From positions 1-64,000 of the forward strand of contig NZ_VCGW01000008.1 of NCBI RefSeq assembly GCF_007671675.1: a stretch of 64,000 nt of DNA. Direction: 5' to 3'. This DNA is from Marinobacter maritimus. GTDB lineage: Bacteria > Pseudomonadota > Gammaproteobacteria > Pseudomonadales > Oleiphilaceae. Positions 52,758 to 61,710 of the stretch are shown here, piece by piece (positions within the stretch are counted from its first letter, which is position 1; each line of letters opens with the position of its first letter). A program made the translations under genes and the position numbers. The notes below the pieces were generated by a model. That model was not told the origin of the DNA, ran no database searches, and was given only the letters and a program-made list of their open reading frames with translations.

Positions 52758-54035
52758 ATGAAACTTTCTACTTTCGGTCGTAAGTTTACCGCTGACGCCG
52801 GCATAACCTCGCTAATGGATGACCTGGGAAATGCCATGGCATCTGGCGACGACATGATTATGATGGGCGGGGGCAATCCGGGGCACATCCCTGAGATACA
52901 GAAGCGGGTACAGGAAATTCTCGGAGACATGAGCCGGAGTGAAAGCGACGTCCGCCGGCTGGTAGGTGTTTACGATCCGCCGCAAGGCGAAAAACAATTT
53001 ATTGCCTCGCTTGCTGACCTGCTTAGCCGTGAATACGGGTGGGATCTGAAGCCTGAAAATATCGCGCTCACCAATGGCAGTCAGGCTGCGTTCTTCATGT
53101 TGTTCAACATGTTCGGCGGCGATTACGGTGAAGGCCAGCGCAAGCACATATTGCTGCCCCTGGCACCTGAATATATCGGTTATGCGGATGCCGGCATTGA
53201 GCCGGGTATGTTTCACGCCGTGCAGCCGGACATTTCATTTACCGACGCCCACGAATTCAAATACCGTGTGGATTTTGATGCGGTAGAGGTAACCGGGGAG
53301 ACGGGTGCGATCTGCGTATCCCGGCCAACCAACCCGACCGGGAACGTGGTTACTGACGCAGAGATGGCTCGGCTTGAAGAGATGGCGCGCCAGCATGACG
53401 TGCCGCTGATCGTCGATGGAGCCTACGGTACGCCTTTCCCGAGCTTGCTGTTTGTGGATGCCAAGCCCACCTGGAACGAACAGATCATTCTGTGTCTGAG
53501 CCTGTCCAAGCTTGGCTTGCCGGCAGCCCGGACAGGCATTGTTATTGCTGCCAAGCCGGTGATCAAGGCATTGTCTGGCATTAATGCCATCATGAACCTG
53601 GCGACAGGAAGTTTCGGCGCCATGCTCGCCGAGCCGTTAGTGCGCTCAGGAGAGATCCTGTCCCTGAGTCGGGATGTGGTCTGCCCGTTCTACAAGAGAA
53701 AGATGGAGCGCGCCGTGGCGGCGTTCCGCGAGGCGATGGGTGAGGACAGTTATCGCTGGTACGTGCACAAGCCAGAAGGTGCAATGTTCCTCTGGTTGTG
53801 GTTCCCGGATTTGCCCATTACAAGCCTCGAGCTCTACCAGCGACTAAAAGCCCGCGGTGTACTTGTGGTATCTGGCCATTATTTCTTCCCGGGATTGCCG
53901 GAAGATGACTGGAAACATCGCCATGAGTGCCTGCGGGTGACCTATTCCCAGGATGACGAGCGTGTAGCGCAAGGGCTGCGAATTCTCGCGGATGAGGTAA
54001 AAGCAGTGTGGGCCGAGGCGGGCCGGGAAGCTTAG
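52758..54035 (+). CDS. avtA: Valine--pyruvate aminotransferase
   Basis: A 425-residue fold-type I PLP enzyme. N-terminal FGRKFTADAGITSLMDDLG and GGGNPGHIPEI match AvtA; the PLP lysine is in SLSKLGLPAARTG. ISRPTNPTGN-type binding (SRPTNPTGNVV) and the C-terminal ECLRVTYSQDD complete the family pattern. It makes valine or alanine by transamination (transaminase C). Its stop codon overlaps the stop of the convergent DUF3108 gene by 4 bases, leaving no room for a terminator between them. Confidence 0.93.
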   Translation: MKLSTFGRKFTADAGITSLMDDLGNAMASGDDMIMMGGGNPGHIPEIQKRVQEILGDMSRSESDVRRLVGVYDPPQGEKQFIASLADLLSREYGWDLKPENIALTNGSQAAFFMLFNMFGGDYGEGQRKHILLPLAPEYIGYADAGIEPGMFHAVQPDISFTDAHEFKYRVDFDAVEVTGETGAICVSRPTNPTGNVVTDAEMARLEEMARQHDVPLIVDGAYGTPFPSLLFVDAKPTWNEQIILCLSLSKLGLPAARTGIVIAAKPVIKALSGINAIMNLATGSFGAMLAEPLVRSGEILSLSRDVVCPFYKRKMERAVAAFREAMGEDSYRWYVHKPEGAMFLWLWFPDLPITSLELYQRLKARGVLVVSGHYFFPGLPEDDWKHRHECLRVTYSQDDERVAQGLRILADEVKAVWAEAGREA

Positions 54036-54799
54036 TTTCCCAAGTCCACTTTCTTCAGGGATAGCTGGTAGCGGCTGCCGTCAGGCTCAATCTGAAGCAG
54101 GTGCGCCAGCACAAAATTGTTGTCCGGATCAAACCACATCAAGGTTTGGCGCTTGGAGCTTTCGCGGATCTTCTCGGCTTTGAGATAAGAAGACTGACTG
54201 GCATCGGCCGAGTCGCTGTCTGAGATGCCCGCATCATCATTTACTACGGCAAAGCGTTCGCTATCAATTTTGCCGCGATCCAGAACCTGATATTCCATCT
54301 CCCGCATGCCATTTCGGATGTCCTGGTGCAGCTGAATCTGGAAGCCGAGTGGGTCCAGCGTGCCTTCTTCCAGTTCTACCTCAAATGCCTTTCCACGGTA
54401 TTTCCCGGTCGCAACACCTGCCTTCCAGTCGAAATCAATCGATTGTTCTCTGTCCTTGATCATAAATCCCGACAGACGATAGCGATATCGAATCGGTATC
54501 ACTCGGCCATCTTCCCATTTCAGGATCAGGGACTCATCGATATCGGCGATGAACGAATTGACGTCGGTGCGATACAGCCAGACGCCATTTCCCTGGGATG
54601 TGAGAATGCGTTTGGCGCTGCCGTTAAGTGACAGTCCCTTTTCCATGGATGCGTCGTAACTCACCTCAAAGGGGAGCAGGCCGGGGCTGTCCTCAGACCT
54701 TGCAGAGGTGCTCAGGAGAAGTGCGACTATCGCCAGAAATGGCAGCAGGATCATCTGGCGTTTTGCTGGAACCGATATGATCCGTCGGGCTGCATACAT
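54032..54799 (-). CDS. DUF3108 periplasmic protein
   Basis: 255 residues from ATG 54799, chosen because GGAGG stands 7 bases upstream. A signal peptide (hydrophobic about 18-33, ending SARSED) is followed by a beta-rich domain that starts PFEVSYDASMEKGLSLNGSAKRIL, typical of DUF3108. Function unknown; found beside purN/purM in many gammaproteobacteria. It overlaps avtA tail to tail and lies 72 bases downstream of purN. Confidence 0.87.
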   Translation of the reverse strand: MYAARRIISVPAKRQMILLPFLAIVALLLSTSARSEDSPGLLPFEVSYDASMEKGLSLNGSAKRILTSQGNGVWLYRTDVNSFIADIDESLILKWEDGRVIPIRYRYRLSGFMIKDREQSIDFDWKAGVATGKYRGKAFEVELEEGTLDPLGFQIQLHQDIRNGMREMEYQVLDRGKIDSERFAVVNDDAGISDSDSADASQSSYLKAEKIRESSKRQTLMWFDPDNNFVLAHLLQIEPDGSRYQLSLKKVDLGN

Positions 54800-54871
54800 C
54801 TGATCGACCTCCAATCTTTCACAAGTGCTGAAAGTCTAGCGGGTCAGCGGGCTTCGCGGGGTGACAGTCTG

Positions 54872-55546
54872 TTAAGGTGCGTCCTGGCTGTCCGGTAAAC
54901 ACATGGGAGCGTTCAGGGGCTCCCCATCGAATAACACTTGCTCGTGTCTCAGCTGGATGCGGCCTTCGCAGAACCATCGCACCACAATCGGGTAGAGTAG
55001 GTGCTCTTTTTTCTGAACTTTTTCCGCGAGGGTCTGGGCCGTGTCTTCCGCAGTCACCGCAACCTCCGCCTGTGCTATCACCGGGCCGCCGTCAAGTTCT
55101 TCGGTCACGAAGTGAATGGATACACCGTGGGTTTGATCCCCTGCATCCAGTGCTCTTTGATGGGTGTTCAAACCCGTGTACAGCGGCAGCATCGACGGAT
55201 GGATGTTTACCAGTTTGCCCCGAAACGCACGAACGAAATCGGTTGTCAGGATTCGCATGAAGCCGGCAAGCACAATGAGGTCCGGGTTATGGCGGAGGAT
55301 ATGGGCCATAAGTGCAGCATCGAACTCGTCCCGGGAGCCGAAATCCTTATGATTCACCACAAAGGTCTCAACGTTGGCCTGCGCGGCTCGCTCCAATGCA
55401 AAAGCTTTGGGCTGATTGCAGCCCAAAGCAATGATCTGGCCAGGAAAATCCCGCTCCCGGCTGGCGTCGATCAAGGCCTGAAAATTGGTTCCACTACCGG
55501 AGGCCAGTACCAGAATTCTGGGCAGAGTTGGTTGATCCGCTTTCAT
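54872..55546 (-). CDS. purN: Phosphoribosylglycinamide formyltransferase
   Basis: 224 residues. N-terminal VLASGSGTNFQALID phosphate loop; the folate-site segment VNIHPSMLPLYTGLNTHQRAL, with the catalytic Asn/His, and VTEELDGGPVIAQ with the catalytic Asp. It adds the formyl group from 10-formyl-tetrahydrofolate to GAR in purine synthesis. It overlaps purM by 4 bases, so the two enzymes are made together. Confidence 0.96.
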   Translation of the reverse strand: MKADQPTLPRILVLASGSGTNFQALIDASRERDFPGQIIALGCNQPKAFALERAAQANVETFVVNHKDFGSRDEFDAALMAHILRHNPDLIVLAGFMRILTTDFVRAFRGKLVNIHPSMLPLYTGLNTHQRALDAGDQTHGVSIHFVTEELDGGPVIAQAEVAVTAEDTAQTLAEKVQKKEHLLYPIVVRWFCEGRIQLRHEQVLFDGEPLNAPMCLPDSQDAP

Positions 55547-56607
55547 TCTGCAAGAAGTCCCGGGGCATAGCGCACCAGTGCATCTTTTTCGGTATCTTCA
55601 GCACGCTCCACCTGGCCTACCTGCCAGGCCTTCTCGCCCAGAGCCTTGAGAGTATCCAGGGCCAGGTCTTTCTGGTTTTCCGGAACGCAGACAATCATGC
55701 CGATGCCGCAGTTAAACGTACGGTACATTTCTTCGCTGGCCACACCGCCGGCGTCTTTGAGCCACTGAAACACCGGAGGCAGTTCCCAGCTTGTGGTGTC
55801 GATGGCCGCAATCATGCCTTTCGGCAGAACCCTGGGAATATTTTCCGGTAAACCGCCGCCGGTAATGTGAGAGAGAGCGCGCACATCCACTTCACGAATC
55901 AGTTTTAGCAGATTTTTGACGTAAATCCGTGTCGGCTCCATGAGGGCGTTCGCCAAAGTGGTATCACCAACCTGCTGATTGAGGTCGGCGTTACTGACCT
56001 CAAGAATTTTACGAATCAGTGAGTACCCATTGGAGTGCGGTCCGGATGATTCAAGCGCCAGTAGAACATCACCCGTTTGCACATTGCTGCCATCGATGAT
56101 TTCGCTGCGTTCAGCCACGCCCACGCAAAAACCCGCGAGATCATAATCGTCGCCTTCGTACATGCCGGGCATTTCTGCGGTTTCTCCGCCTACCAGTGCA
56201 CATCCGGCCTGCTCGCAACCCTGGCCAATGCCTGAGACAACGTTTGCTGCTATATCGACGTTGAGTTTGCCAGTGGCGTAATAATCGAGGAAAAACAGGG
56301 GCTCGGCACCGCCTACGATCAGATCGTTGACACACATGGCCACGAGGTCAATGCCGATGCTGTCATGTTTGCCAAGCTGCATCGCCAGCCTCAGTTTGGT
56401 TCCAACGCCATCGGTGCCTGAAATCAGAATGGGTTCTTTGTACCCGGCTGGAATCGCTACCATGGCACCGAACCCGCCAAGCCCTCCCAGAACCTCGGGG
56501 CGCCGGGTGCGTGCGGCGGTGTCCTTGATGCGGCTGACAAGTTCATTGCCGGCGTCAATGTCTACGCCCGCATCGCGGTAAGTCAGGGAAGGCTTTTTTT
56601 CGCTCAT
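55543..56607 (-). CDS. purM: Phosphoribosylformylglycinamidine cyclo-ligase
   Basis: 354 residues from ATG 56607 (MSEKKPSLTYRDAGVDIDAGN); upstream in-frame codons lack family similarity. Motifs: SGTDGVGTKLRLA, GGETAEMPGMY, SSGPHSNGYSLIRK and HITGGGLPENIPRV. It closes the imidazole ring to give AIR, the step after PurL. It is divergent from the DUF2066 gene across about 210 bases that should hold both promoters. Confidence 0.97.
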   Translation of the reverse strand: MSEKKPSLTYRDAGVDIDAGNELVSRIKDTAARTRRPEVLGGLGGFGAMVAIPAGYKEPILISGTDGVGTKLRLAMQLGKHDSIGIDLVAMCVNDLIVGGAEPLFFLDYYATGKLNVDIAANVVSGIGQGCEQAGCALVGGETAEMPGMYEGDDYDLAGFCVGVAERSEIIDGSNVQTGDVLLALESSGPHSNGYSLIRKILEVSNADLNQQVGDTTLANALMEPTRIYVKNLLKLIREVDVRALSHITGGGLPENIPRVLPKGMIAAIDTTSWELPPVFQWLKDAGGVASEEMYRTFNCGIGMIVCVPENQKDLALDTLKALGEKAWQVGQVERAEDTEKDALVRYAPGLLAE

Positions 56608-56818
56608 GGTGTTCTTAACCGTTGGCCAGTGGGTCAGGCGGCGGATTTTAGCAGGTGCGGTGTAGCGCTCCAAGTGCAATTGCCGCGAGCACTCCCGGAT
56701 TCCAGCGTCGAGGTGTCTCCGGGCGGTCAAGATTGCATTTCGGAAACCCGGGTCGGCTACTCAGGTCAAGGGGCATGGTGTATCCTATGCGCCATTCATG
56801 CAGATTGCAGGGTGTTTC

Positions 56819-58144
56819 ATGCCAGTACCAGACCAGACCTCGGTTTTCAGGCCTTTGCCAGCTTTATGGCTTGCCGTTTTTTTTGCGCTCATGCTGGCCA
56901 TGGTGCCCGCTCCGGCGGCTGCCGTTACGGTATCCGGGCTTTATTCCGTTGAGGTGCCAGTGGCCGGTTCCGGACAGAACGATCTGTCCAAGGGATACGC
57001 AGACGGTCTGGCTCGCGTGTTCGTGCGAATTTCCGGCACCCGGGACGTGCTCTCGCTCGATGGGGTGCAGGCGCTGCTCGCAAACGCGGAATCTTTGTTG
57101 CTGTCTTACCAGGTACTCCGCGGGGCGAACGGTGACAGTCGGCTGAGCATGGCATTCGGCGCGGTGGGTGTGAACCGGGCTTTGGCCTCGGTTGATGCGC
57201 CTGTCTGGGGTGCGAACCGCCCTCTGACTCTGGCGTGGGTAGCGGTAGAAGACCGCGGTGTTCGCGCGCTGGTTACAGGTAATAGTAGCGGTCAGGCGGA
57301 TGCAGGTGAGAATGGGGCCTGGTCGTCAGCCTTTGCCCGCGCCGCCCGAGAACGGGGGCTTCCGGTCGCACTGCCGCCCGCAGAGTTCAGTGGAAACAGA
57401 GAGTTGCTATCGGATATCTGGGGACAATTTACGGGGCGTGTGCGTAACGCGTCTGAAGGCGTGGAGCACGACGTGCTTGCTCTGGTTCGAGTGAACCGTT
57501 CTGGCGGCCAGTGGCGCGCAGGCTGGGTGTTTGAGGGAGCACAACTCAACAGCAGTGAAGAATCGGTCAGCGCCGATACCCGTGAAGCTTTGGCGGAAGC
57601 ACTGGTAAACCGCTGGGCGGAACTGTACGCAAATCGTTATGCGGTTGCGGCTGGTGAAGTTGGAGATTTGCCGCGGGTAGATATTGTCCTGCGTGGTGTA
57701 ACCTCGGTTGCGGATTATGGGAAAGCCAGCCAGGTACTTGAAGGCCTGACTCCGGTTGTAAGTGTGGGAGCATCCCGGGTTAAAGGTGAGCAGTTAACGT
57801 TGAGAGTGGCGTTTTCCGGCGAGCTGGATCAGCTCAAACAGTACATTGCGTTGGATTCCCGATTTGTGCCCGTTGAGGGGGAGCCGGAAAATGCGCGGCC
57901 AGAAGCCCGCGCGAAACCACCTGCTGCGCCGGCGGAACCAGAACAAGCGCAGGCGCCTGGAACCCAGTCAGAAACCACTTCCGAAGGCGGGGCAAATGCC
58001 GGTTCGTCCGATCAGTCTACGTTTACCTACCAGCCATCCCCGGTGGATGAAGACGAGGCGGAGCAGGCGTTTGAATCCCTTTACCAGCTTCTCTATTACC
58101 GCTGGCAGCCCACGCCGGTTATCGTTAAAGATGGCGGGCAGTAA
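56819..58144 (+). CDS. DUF2066 exported protein
   Basis: 441 residues from ATG 56819; ATG 56798 would add seven residues. A long N-region then a hydrophobic core (LWLAVFFALMLAMVPAPAAA) gives a Sec signal peptide. The mature domain begins VTVSGLYSVEVPVAGSGQND, the DUF2066 start. A low-complexity Ala/Pro/Glu-rich stretch (~360-405) precedes a short C-terminal segment. Function unknown; conserved between purM and hda in pseudomonads and relatives. It is 21 bases upstream of the phosphatidyltransferase gene. Confidence 0.86.
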   Translation: MPVPDQTSVFRPLPALWLAVFFALMLAMVPAPAAAVTVSGLYSVEVPVAGSGQNDLSKGYADGLARVFVRISGTRDVLSLDGVQALLANAESLLLSYQVLRGANGDSRLSMAFGAVGVNRALASVDAPVWGANRPLTLAWVAVEDRGVRALVTGNSSGQADAGENGAWSSAFARAARERGLPVALPPAEFSGNRELLSDIWGQFTGRVRNASEGVEHDVLALVRVNRSGGQWRAGWVFEGAQLNSSEESVSADTREALAEALVNRWAELYANRYAVAAGEVGDLPRVDIVLRGVTSVADYGKASQVLEGLTPVVSVGASRVKGEQLTLRVAFSGELDQLKQYIALDSRFVPVEGEPENARPEARAKPPAAPAEPEQAQAPGTQSETTSEGGANAGSSDQSTFTYQPSPVDEDEAEQAFESLYQLLYYRWQPTPVIVKDGGQ

Positions 58145-58165
58145 GCTGCGATCCTGGGCAGGTCT

Positions 58166-58726
58166 GTGAATTCGCACGCCTGGCGCTGGATTCCCAACGC
58201 CTTGACGTGCGTTCGCATATTGTTGATTGCGCCCTTCGCCTGGGTTTTGATGGTGCAGGAATATCGCTTCGCACTGATGATTTTCGCTATTGCGTCACTT
58301 ACCGACGGGCTTGATGGTTTCCTTGCACGCCGCTTTAACTGGCGTTCGCGGTTTGGTGCCGTGGCAGACCCGCTGGCAGATAAAGCGCTGCTGATTACAG
58401 CGTATCTGGTGCTTACGTACACCTCAGTGTTTCCGTTATGGCTTTTTGCCTTGGTGCTTGGGAGAGACCTTCTTATTGTTGGGGGTGCTCTTGCTTACCA
58501 CTACTGTATCGGTCGTTTTGATATGGAACCCAGCATGCCAGGCAAGTTAAATACTCTGGTTCAGGTTTGTGTGGTTCTGGGTACTGTTATTATCCTGGCA
58601 GGGTTGCCGGTGCAGCCGATGTGGCTGAGCGTGGGAATTTGGCTGGTTGCGGTATCCGCTGTTTTCAGCGGTGTCCACTATATTGTGATCTGGAGTGCGC
58701 GGGCATGGAGGTCCAGACGATCGTGA
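58166..58726 (+). CDS. CDP-alcohol phosphatidyltransferase (PgsA-like)
   Basis: 186 residues from GTG 58166. Five or six membrane helices and the full catalytic signature D-G-x2-A-R-x8-G-x3-D-x3-D (DGFLARRFNWRSRFGAVADPLAD, read from residue ~48; DG, AR, G, D and D all present). The family joins CDP-diacylglycerol to an alcohol. Its size and placement resemble the accessory copy beside hda in pseudomonads rather than the main pgsA near uvrC, so the alcohol (glycerol phosphate or inositol-like) is not certain. It overlaps the hda start GTGA by 4 bases. Confidence 0.88.
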   Translation: MNSHAWRWIPNALTCVRILLIAPFAWVLMVQEYRFALMIFAIASLTDGLDGFLARRFNWRSRFGAVADPLADKALLITAYLVLTYTSVFPLWLFALVLGRDLLIVGGALAYHYCIGRFDMEPSMPGKLNTLVQVCVVLGTVIILAGLPVQPMWLSVGIWLVAVSAVFSGVHYIVIWSARAWRSRRS

Positions 58727-59421
58727 GCGCTTCTCAACTGGTTCTTGGTGTCAGGCTTCGGGACGATGCACGTTTCGATAATTTTCATGGTGATCGCAAC
58801 CGGGAAGCGGCATTGCGCCTGTTGTCGGTATTCAGACAGCCGGCCGGACTGCCGGTGGTGGTAGTCTGTGGTGATTCCGATACGGGTAAGAGCCACCTGC
58901 TCCAGGCCGCTTGTCACCATGCGGAGGCGGAGGGGAAAACGGCCGTGTGTTTGAGTATTGCCGAGCTGGAGCCCTTCGGACCGGACGCGCTGTCAGGGCT
59001 GGACGCCATGGACGTGGTTGCGCTTGACGATCTGGACCGGATTACCGGAAGAGCGGACTGGGAAGAGGCGGTTTTCCACTTGTATAACCGGTTGCACGAT
59101 GCCGGCCATATGTTGGTGGTAAGTCTCTCGGAGGTCCCGGGCTCCCTGCCTTTTTATTTGCCGGATCTGGTTTCCCGATTGCATCACGGATTTACGGTTC
59201 AGCTTGGCATCTACCGTGACGATGACCGCTTGAAAATCCTTATGGCTCGGGCTGAACAGCGTGGGCTGACAATGACGGATGATGTCGCAGGCTTTATCAT
59301 GCGTCGTGCACCAAGGCGCCTTGGTGAGTTGTTGGCTATTCTCGATACCCTTGATGAAAATTCATTGCAGGCTCAGCGCCGCCTCACCATTCCGTTTGTA
59401 AAAACGGTGATGCAGTGGTAA
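58723..59421 (+). CDS. hda: DnaA regulatory inactivator Hda
   Basis: 232 residues from GTG 58723, with GGAGG 11 bases upstream and a 4-base overlap with the preceding stop; ATG 58705 is an alternative. The N-terminal sliding-clamp-binding motif is QLVLGVRL (residues 5-12). The AAA+ module has Walker A GDSDTGKSHLL, Walker B VVALDDLD and the C-terminal RRAPRRLGELLAILDTLDE. With the DNA-loaded beta clamp it promotes ATP hydrolysis by DnaA to prevent re-initiation. Confidence 0.93.
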   Translation: MSASQLVLGVRLRDDARFDNFHGDRNREAALRLLSVFRQPAGLPVVVVCGDSDTGKSHLLQAACHHAEAEGKTAVCLSIAELEPFGPDALSGLDAMDVVALDDLDRITGRADWEEAVFHLYNRLHDAGHMLVVSLSEVPGSLPFYLPDLVSRLHHGFTVQLGIYRDDDRLKILMARAEQRGLTMTDDVAGFIMRRAPRRLGELLAILDTLDENSLQAQRRLTIPFVKTVMQW

Positions 59422-59490
59422 CCGCCACAAAACACAGATACAGCATTCAAACGATAAGGCGCTGAATAAAGTGCCGGATGGAGAGACAAC

Positions 59491-60288
59491 ATGAGACGGG
59501 TAGTATTCAACCAGAAAGGTGGAGTAGGAAAATCCAGTATTACCTGCAATCTGGCCGCGATCAGTGCAGCCCGGGGCAAGCGCACGCTTGTGGTTGATCT
59601 GGATCCCCAAGGCAACTCGACGCATTATCTCCTGGGCAAGCCGGCCAGTGAGCTCAAGGACACCGTTGCAGATATGCTGGAGCAGACGGTTGCGTTCAAG
59701 GTGTTCAACCGGCGCCCCGAAGAGTTCGTGCACGCAACGCCGTTCAAGAATCTTTTCGTTATGCCTTCCAGTCCGGAACTGGATTTCCTTGAGCGCAAGC
59801 TCGAAGCCAAACACAAAATTTACAAGCTACGGGAAGCGCTGAAAAAGTTGGGCGAATCCTTCGATGCCATTTACATTGATACGGCCCCCGCGCTTAACTT
59901 TTATACCCGCTCGGCGCTTATAGCAGCCCAGCGCTGCCTGATCCCGTTTGACTGCGACGATTTTTCCCGTCAGGCGCTTTACAATATACTTAACGAAATC
60001 CGTGACCTGCAGGAAGATCATAACGATGAGCTTGTTGTGGAAGGCATTGTTGCCAACCAGTTTCAACCACGGGCTACCCTGCCCAGGCAACTGGTCAAAG
60101 AGCTGATAGAGGAAGGCCTGCCAGTTCTACCGGTGCGTCTTTCCAGTTCGGTCAAAATGAAAGAATCTCACCAGTGCCGACAACCGCTTATTCACATGGC
60201 ACCAAAGCACCCGCTTACCCGTCAGTTTGAAGACCTTTACCGCGTATTGCATGGCGAAGCGGTAGAGCTCGAGCCTCTGGCAGATTGA
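59491..60288 (+). CDS. ParA/MinD-family ATPase without ParB partner
   Basis: 265 residues. A deviant Walker A NQKGGVGKSS (K9 and K14) near the N-terminus, VDLDPQGNSTHYLLG, then YIDTAPALNFYTRSAL (Walker B region) and a DDFSRQALYNI segment. No N-terminal helix-turn-helix and no parB or minC/E beside it. ParA-type proteins position DNA, proteins or organelles. The neighbouring YqcC-like gene overlaps its stop by no bases but follows after 11. The cargo is unknown. GGAGAGA before the start supports it. Confidence 0.9.
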   Translation: MRRVVFNQKGGVGKSSITCNLAAISAARGKRTLVVDLDPQGNSTHYLLGKPASELKDTVADMLEQTVAFKVFNRRPEEFVHATPFKNLFVMPSSPELDFLERKLEAKHKIYKLREALKKLGESFDAIYIDTAPALNFYTRSALIAAQRCLIPFDCDDFSRQALYNILNEIRDLQEDHNDELVVEGIVANQFQPRATLPRQLVKELIEEGLPVLPVRLSSSVKMKESHQCRQPLIHMAPKHPLTRQFEDLYRVLHGEAVELEPLAD

Positions 60289-60299
60289 GGCAGGTTTTT

Positions 60300-60635
60300 A
60301 TGACAGGTTCCGGTGACATTACAGGGCGGGTCGCTGATTGTCTTCTTGGTATCGAGATGGCGTTGCGTCAACTCGGAATGTGGGAGACGGAGCGCCCGCC
60401 TGAAGATGCGTTCAACAGCTCAGAGCCGTTCTGCCTCGATACGTTAACGTTTACCCAGTGGATCCAGTTCGTGTTTCTGGAGCGCATGAAGCTGATTATT
60501 GAAAATGCCCAGCCCTTGCCAGCGGTTTCAGGCATAGCGCCCATGGCGGAAGAGTATTTTCGTGGGCGTCCCGAGTCAGGGCAAAGCCTGATTCGGGAGT
60601 TGGATACTTTTGATAAGCTGCTGTCAGCCGGCTGA
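60300..60635 (+). CDS. YqcC-family protein (DUF446)
   Basis: 111 residues from ATG 60300, with GAGGCAGG upstream. A small helical soluble protein with the family pattern LGIEMALRQLGMWETERPPEDAF and LDTLTFTQWIQFVFLERM. The function is unknown; in other genomes it often lies next to truC. It ends one base before the convergent nadC stop at 60637. Confidence 0.87.
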   Translation: MTGSGDITGRVADCLLGIEMALRQLGMWETERPPEDAFNSSEPFCLDTLTFTQWIQFVFLERMKLIIENAQPLPAVSGIAPMAEEYFRGRPESGQSLIRELDTFDKLLSAG

Positions 60636-60636
60636 A

Positions 60637-61482
60637 TCAGTCCAGGCGCATGGAGAGGTCTACGGCTCTGACGTCCTTGGTCAGCGCGCCAATTGAAATA
60701 TAGTCAACACCGGTTTCTGCAATGGGGACCAACGTGTTGGCGTTGATGCCTCCGGATGCTTCCAGCTTTGCTCGCCCCTCGTTCATTGCGACCGCACAGA
60801 GCATGTCTTCCATGGAGAACTCGTCCAGCATAATGATGTCGGCTCCTGCGCTGAGTGCCTGCGCCAATTCCGCCAGGTTTTCGGTTTCGACTTCTACAGG
60901 TCTGCCCGGCGCGATTCTGCGAGCTTCGCGGATTGCATCGGCAATCGATCCGCAGGCAGAAATATGGTTTTCCTTGATGAGGAACGCATCCCACAGGCCG
61001 ATTCGATGGTTGTGGCAGCCGCCACAGGTCACCGCGTATTTCTGGGCGAGCCGCAATCCCGGCAGGGTTTTCCGGGTGTCCAGAAGACGCACGCCCGTAT
61101 GAGCAACGCGCGTTGCATAATCGGCGCAGTTCGTTGCAACTCCGGAAAGGGTTTGCAGCCAGTTCAAAGCAGCTCTTTCGGCGGTTAGCAGGCTTCTGGC
61201 GGTACCTTCCATGCGAAACAGAATCTGGTCCGGTGTAACGGCCTGGCCATCCTCTACCAACCACTCCAGAGCCACTGAGCTGTCCACCTGACGGAACACT
61301 TCGTTTACCCATTCGCGCCCCGCTATGGTCGCCTGCTCACGTGTAATGACACGCCCGGTGGCCTGTTTTTGCGCCGGGATAAGCCGGGCTGTTATATCGC
61401 CATCTCCAATATCTTCGCGCAGGCTCAGTGCGACGGCTTCGATACGTGACTGGCGTAGGCGTTCAGTGAAGTTCATGGTCAT
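60637..61482 (-). CDS. nadC: Nicotinate-nucleotide pyrophosphorylase (carboxylating)
   Basis: 281 residues from ATG 61482 (MTMNFTERLR); another ATG two codons later is equally possible. Motifs: LREDIGDGDITARLIP, LLTAERAALNWLQTLSGVAT, LDTRKTLPGLRLAQKYAV and ASGGINANTL. It turns quinolinate and PRPP into nicotinate mononucleotide, CO2 and pyrophosphate in NAD synthesis. Frame upstream of the ATG (61599 start) lacks family similarity. Confidence 0.96.
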   Translation of the reverse strand: MTMNFTERLRQSRIEAVALSLREDIGDGDITARLIPAQKQATGRVITREQATIAGREWVNEVFRQVDSSVALEWLVEDGQAVTPDQILFRMEGTARSLLTAERAALNWLQTLSGVATNCADYATRVAHTGVRLLDTRKTLPGLRLAQKYAVTCGGCHNHRIGLWDAFLIKENHISACGSIADAIREARRIAPGRPVEVETENLAELAQALSAGADIIMLDEFSMEDMLCAVAMNEGRAKLEASGGINANTLVPIAETGVDYISIGALTKDVRAVDLSMRLD

Positions 61483-61593
61483 GCATCCATGTGTGTCGGG
61501 GCTAAAGGGTTTAGAAATACTCCGAGGGCACAATTCTATAGTCCGCCAGTGGTTTCGCCAAATTCGACGGAAATTGTGATCTGAGTCCGGTCT

Positions 61594-61627
61594 ACACAAA
61601 AGGTGACAAATTCTGACACAAGGTGAC
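61594..61627. promoter_or_regulatory. Direct repeat in the nadC / DUF1631 gap
   Basis: ACACAAAAGGTGAC (61594-61607) is repeated as ACACAAGGTGAC (61616-61627), the conserved GGTGAC starting 20 bases apart, about two helical turns. A -10-like TATGAT follows near 61640. It lies in the 228-base gap between the nadC start (minus) and the DUF1631 start (plus), so it is placed to bind a regulator for either promoter. I recognise no specific factor. Confidence 0.4.
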
Positions 61628-61710
61628 GCGGGTAACTCGTATGATGTGTGATCAGGGTAGTTCCAAATTTATGGCCAGCCGTGTCATGTGTTCTGGTCCG
61701 GAGTTGTTCA

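Noticed and set aside
61485..61500. ACACATGGATGCATG upstream of nadC as a fourth copy of the palindromic core
   Set aside because: Only about eight bases match, with no second hairpin and no complementary arms.
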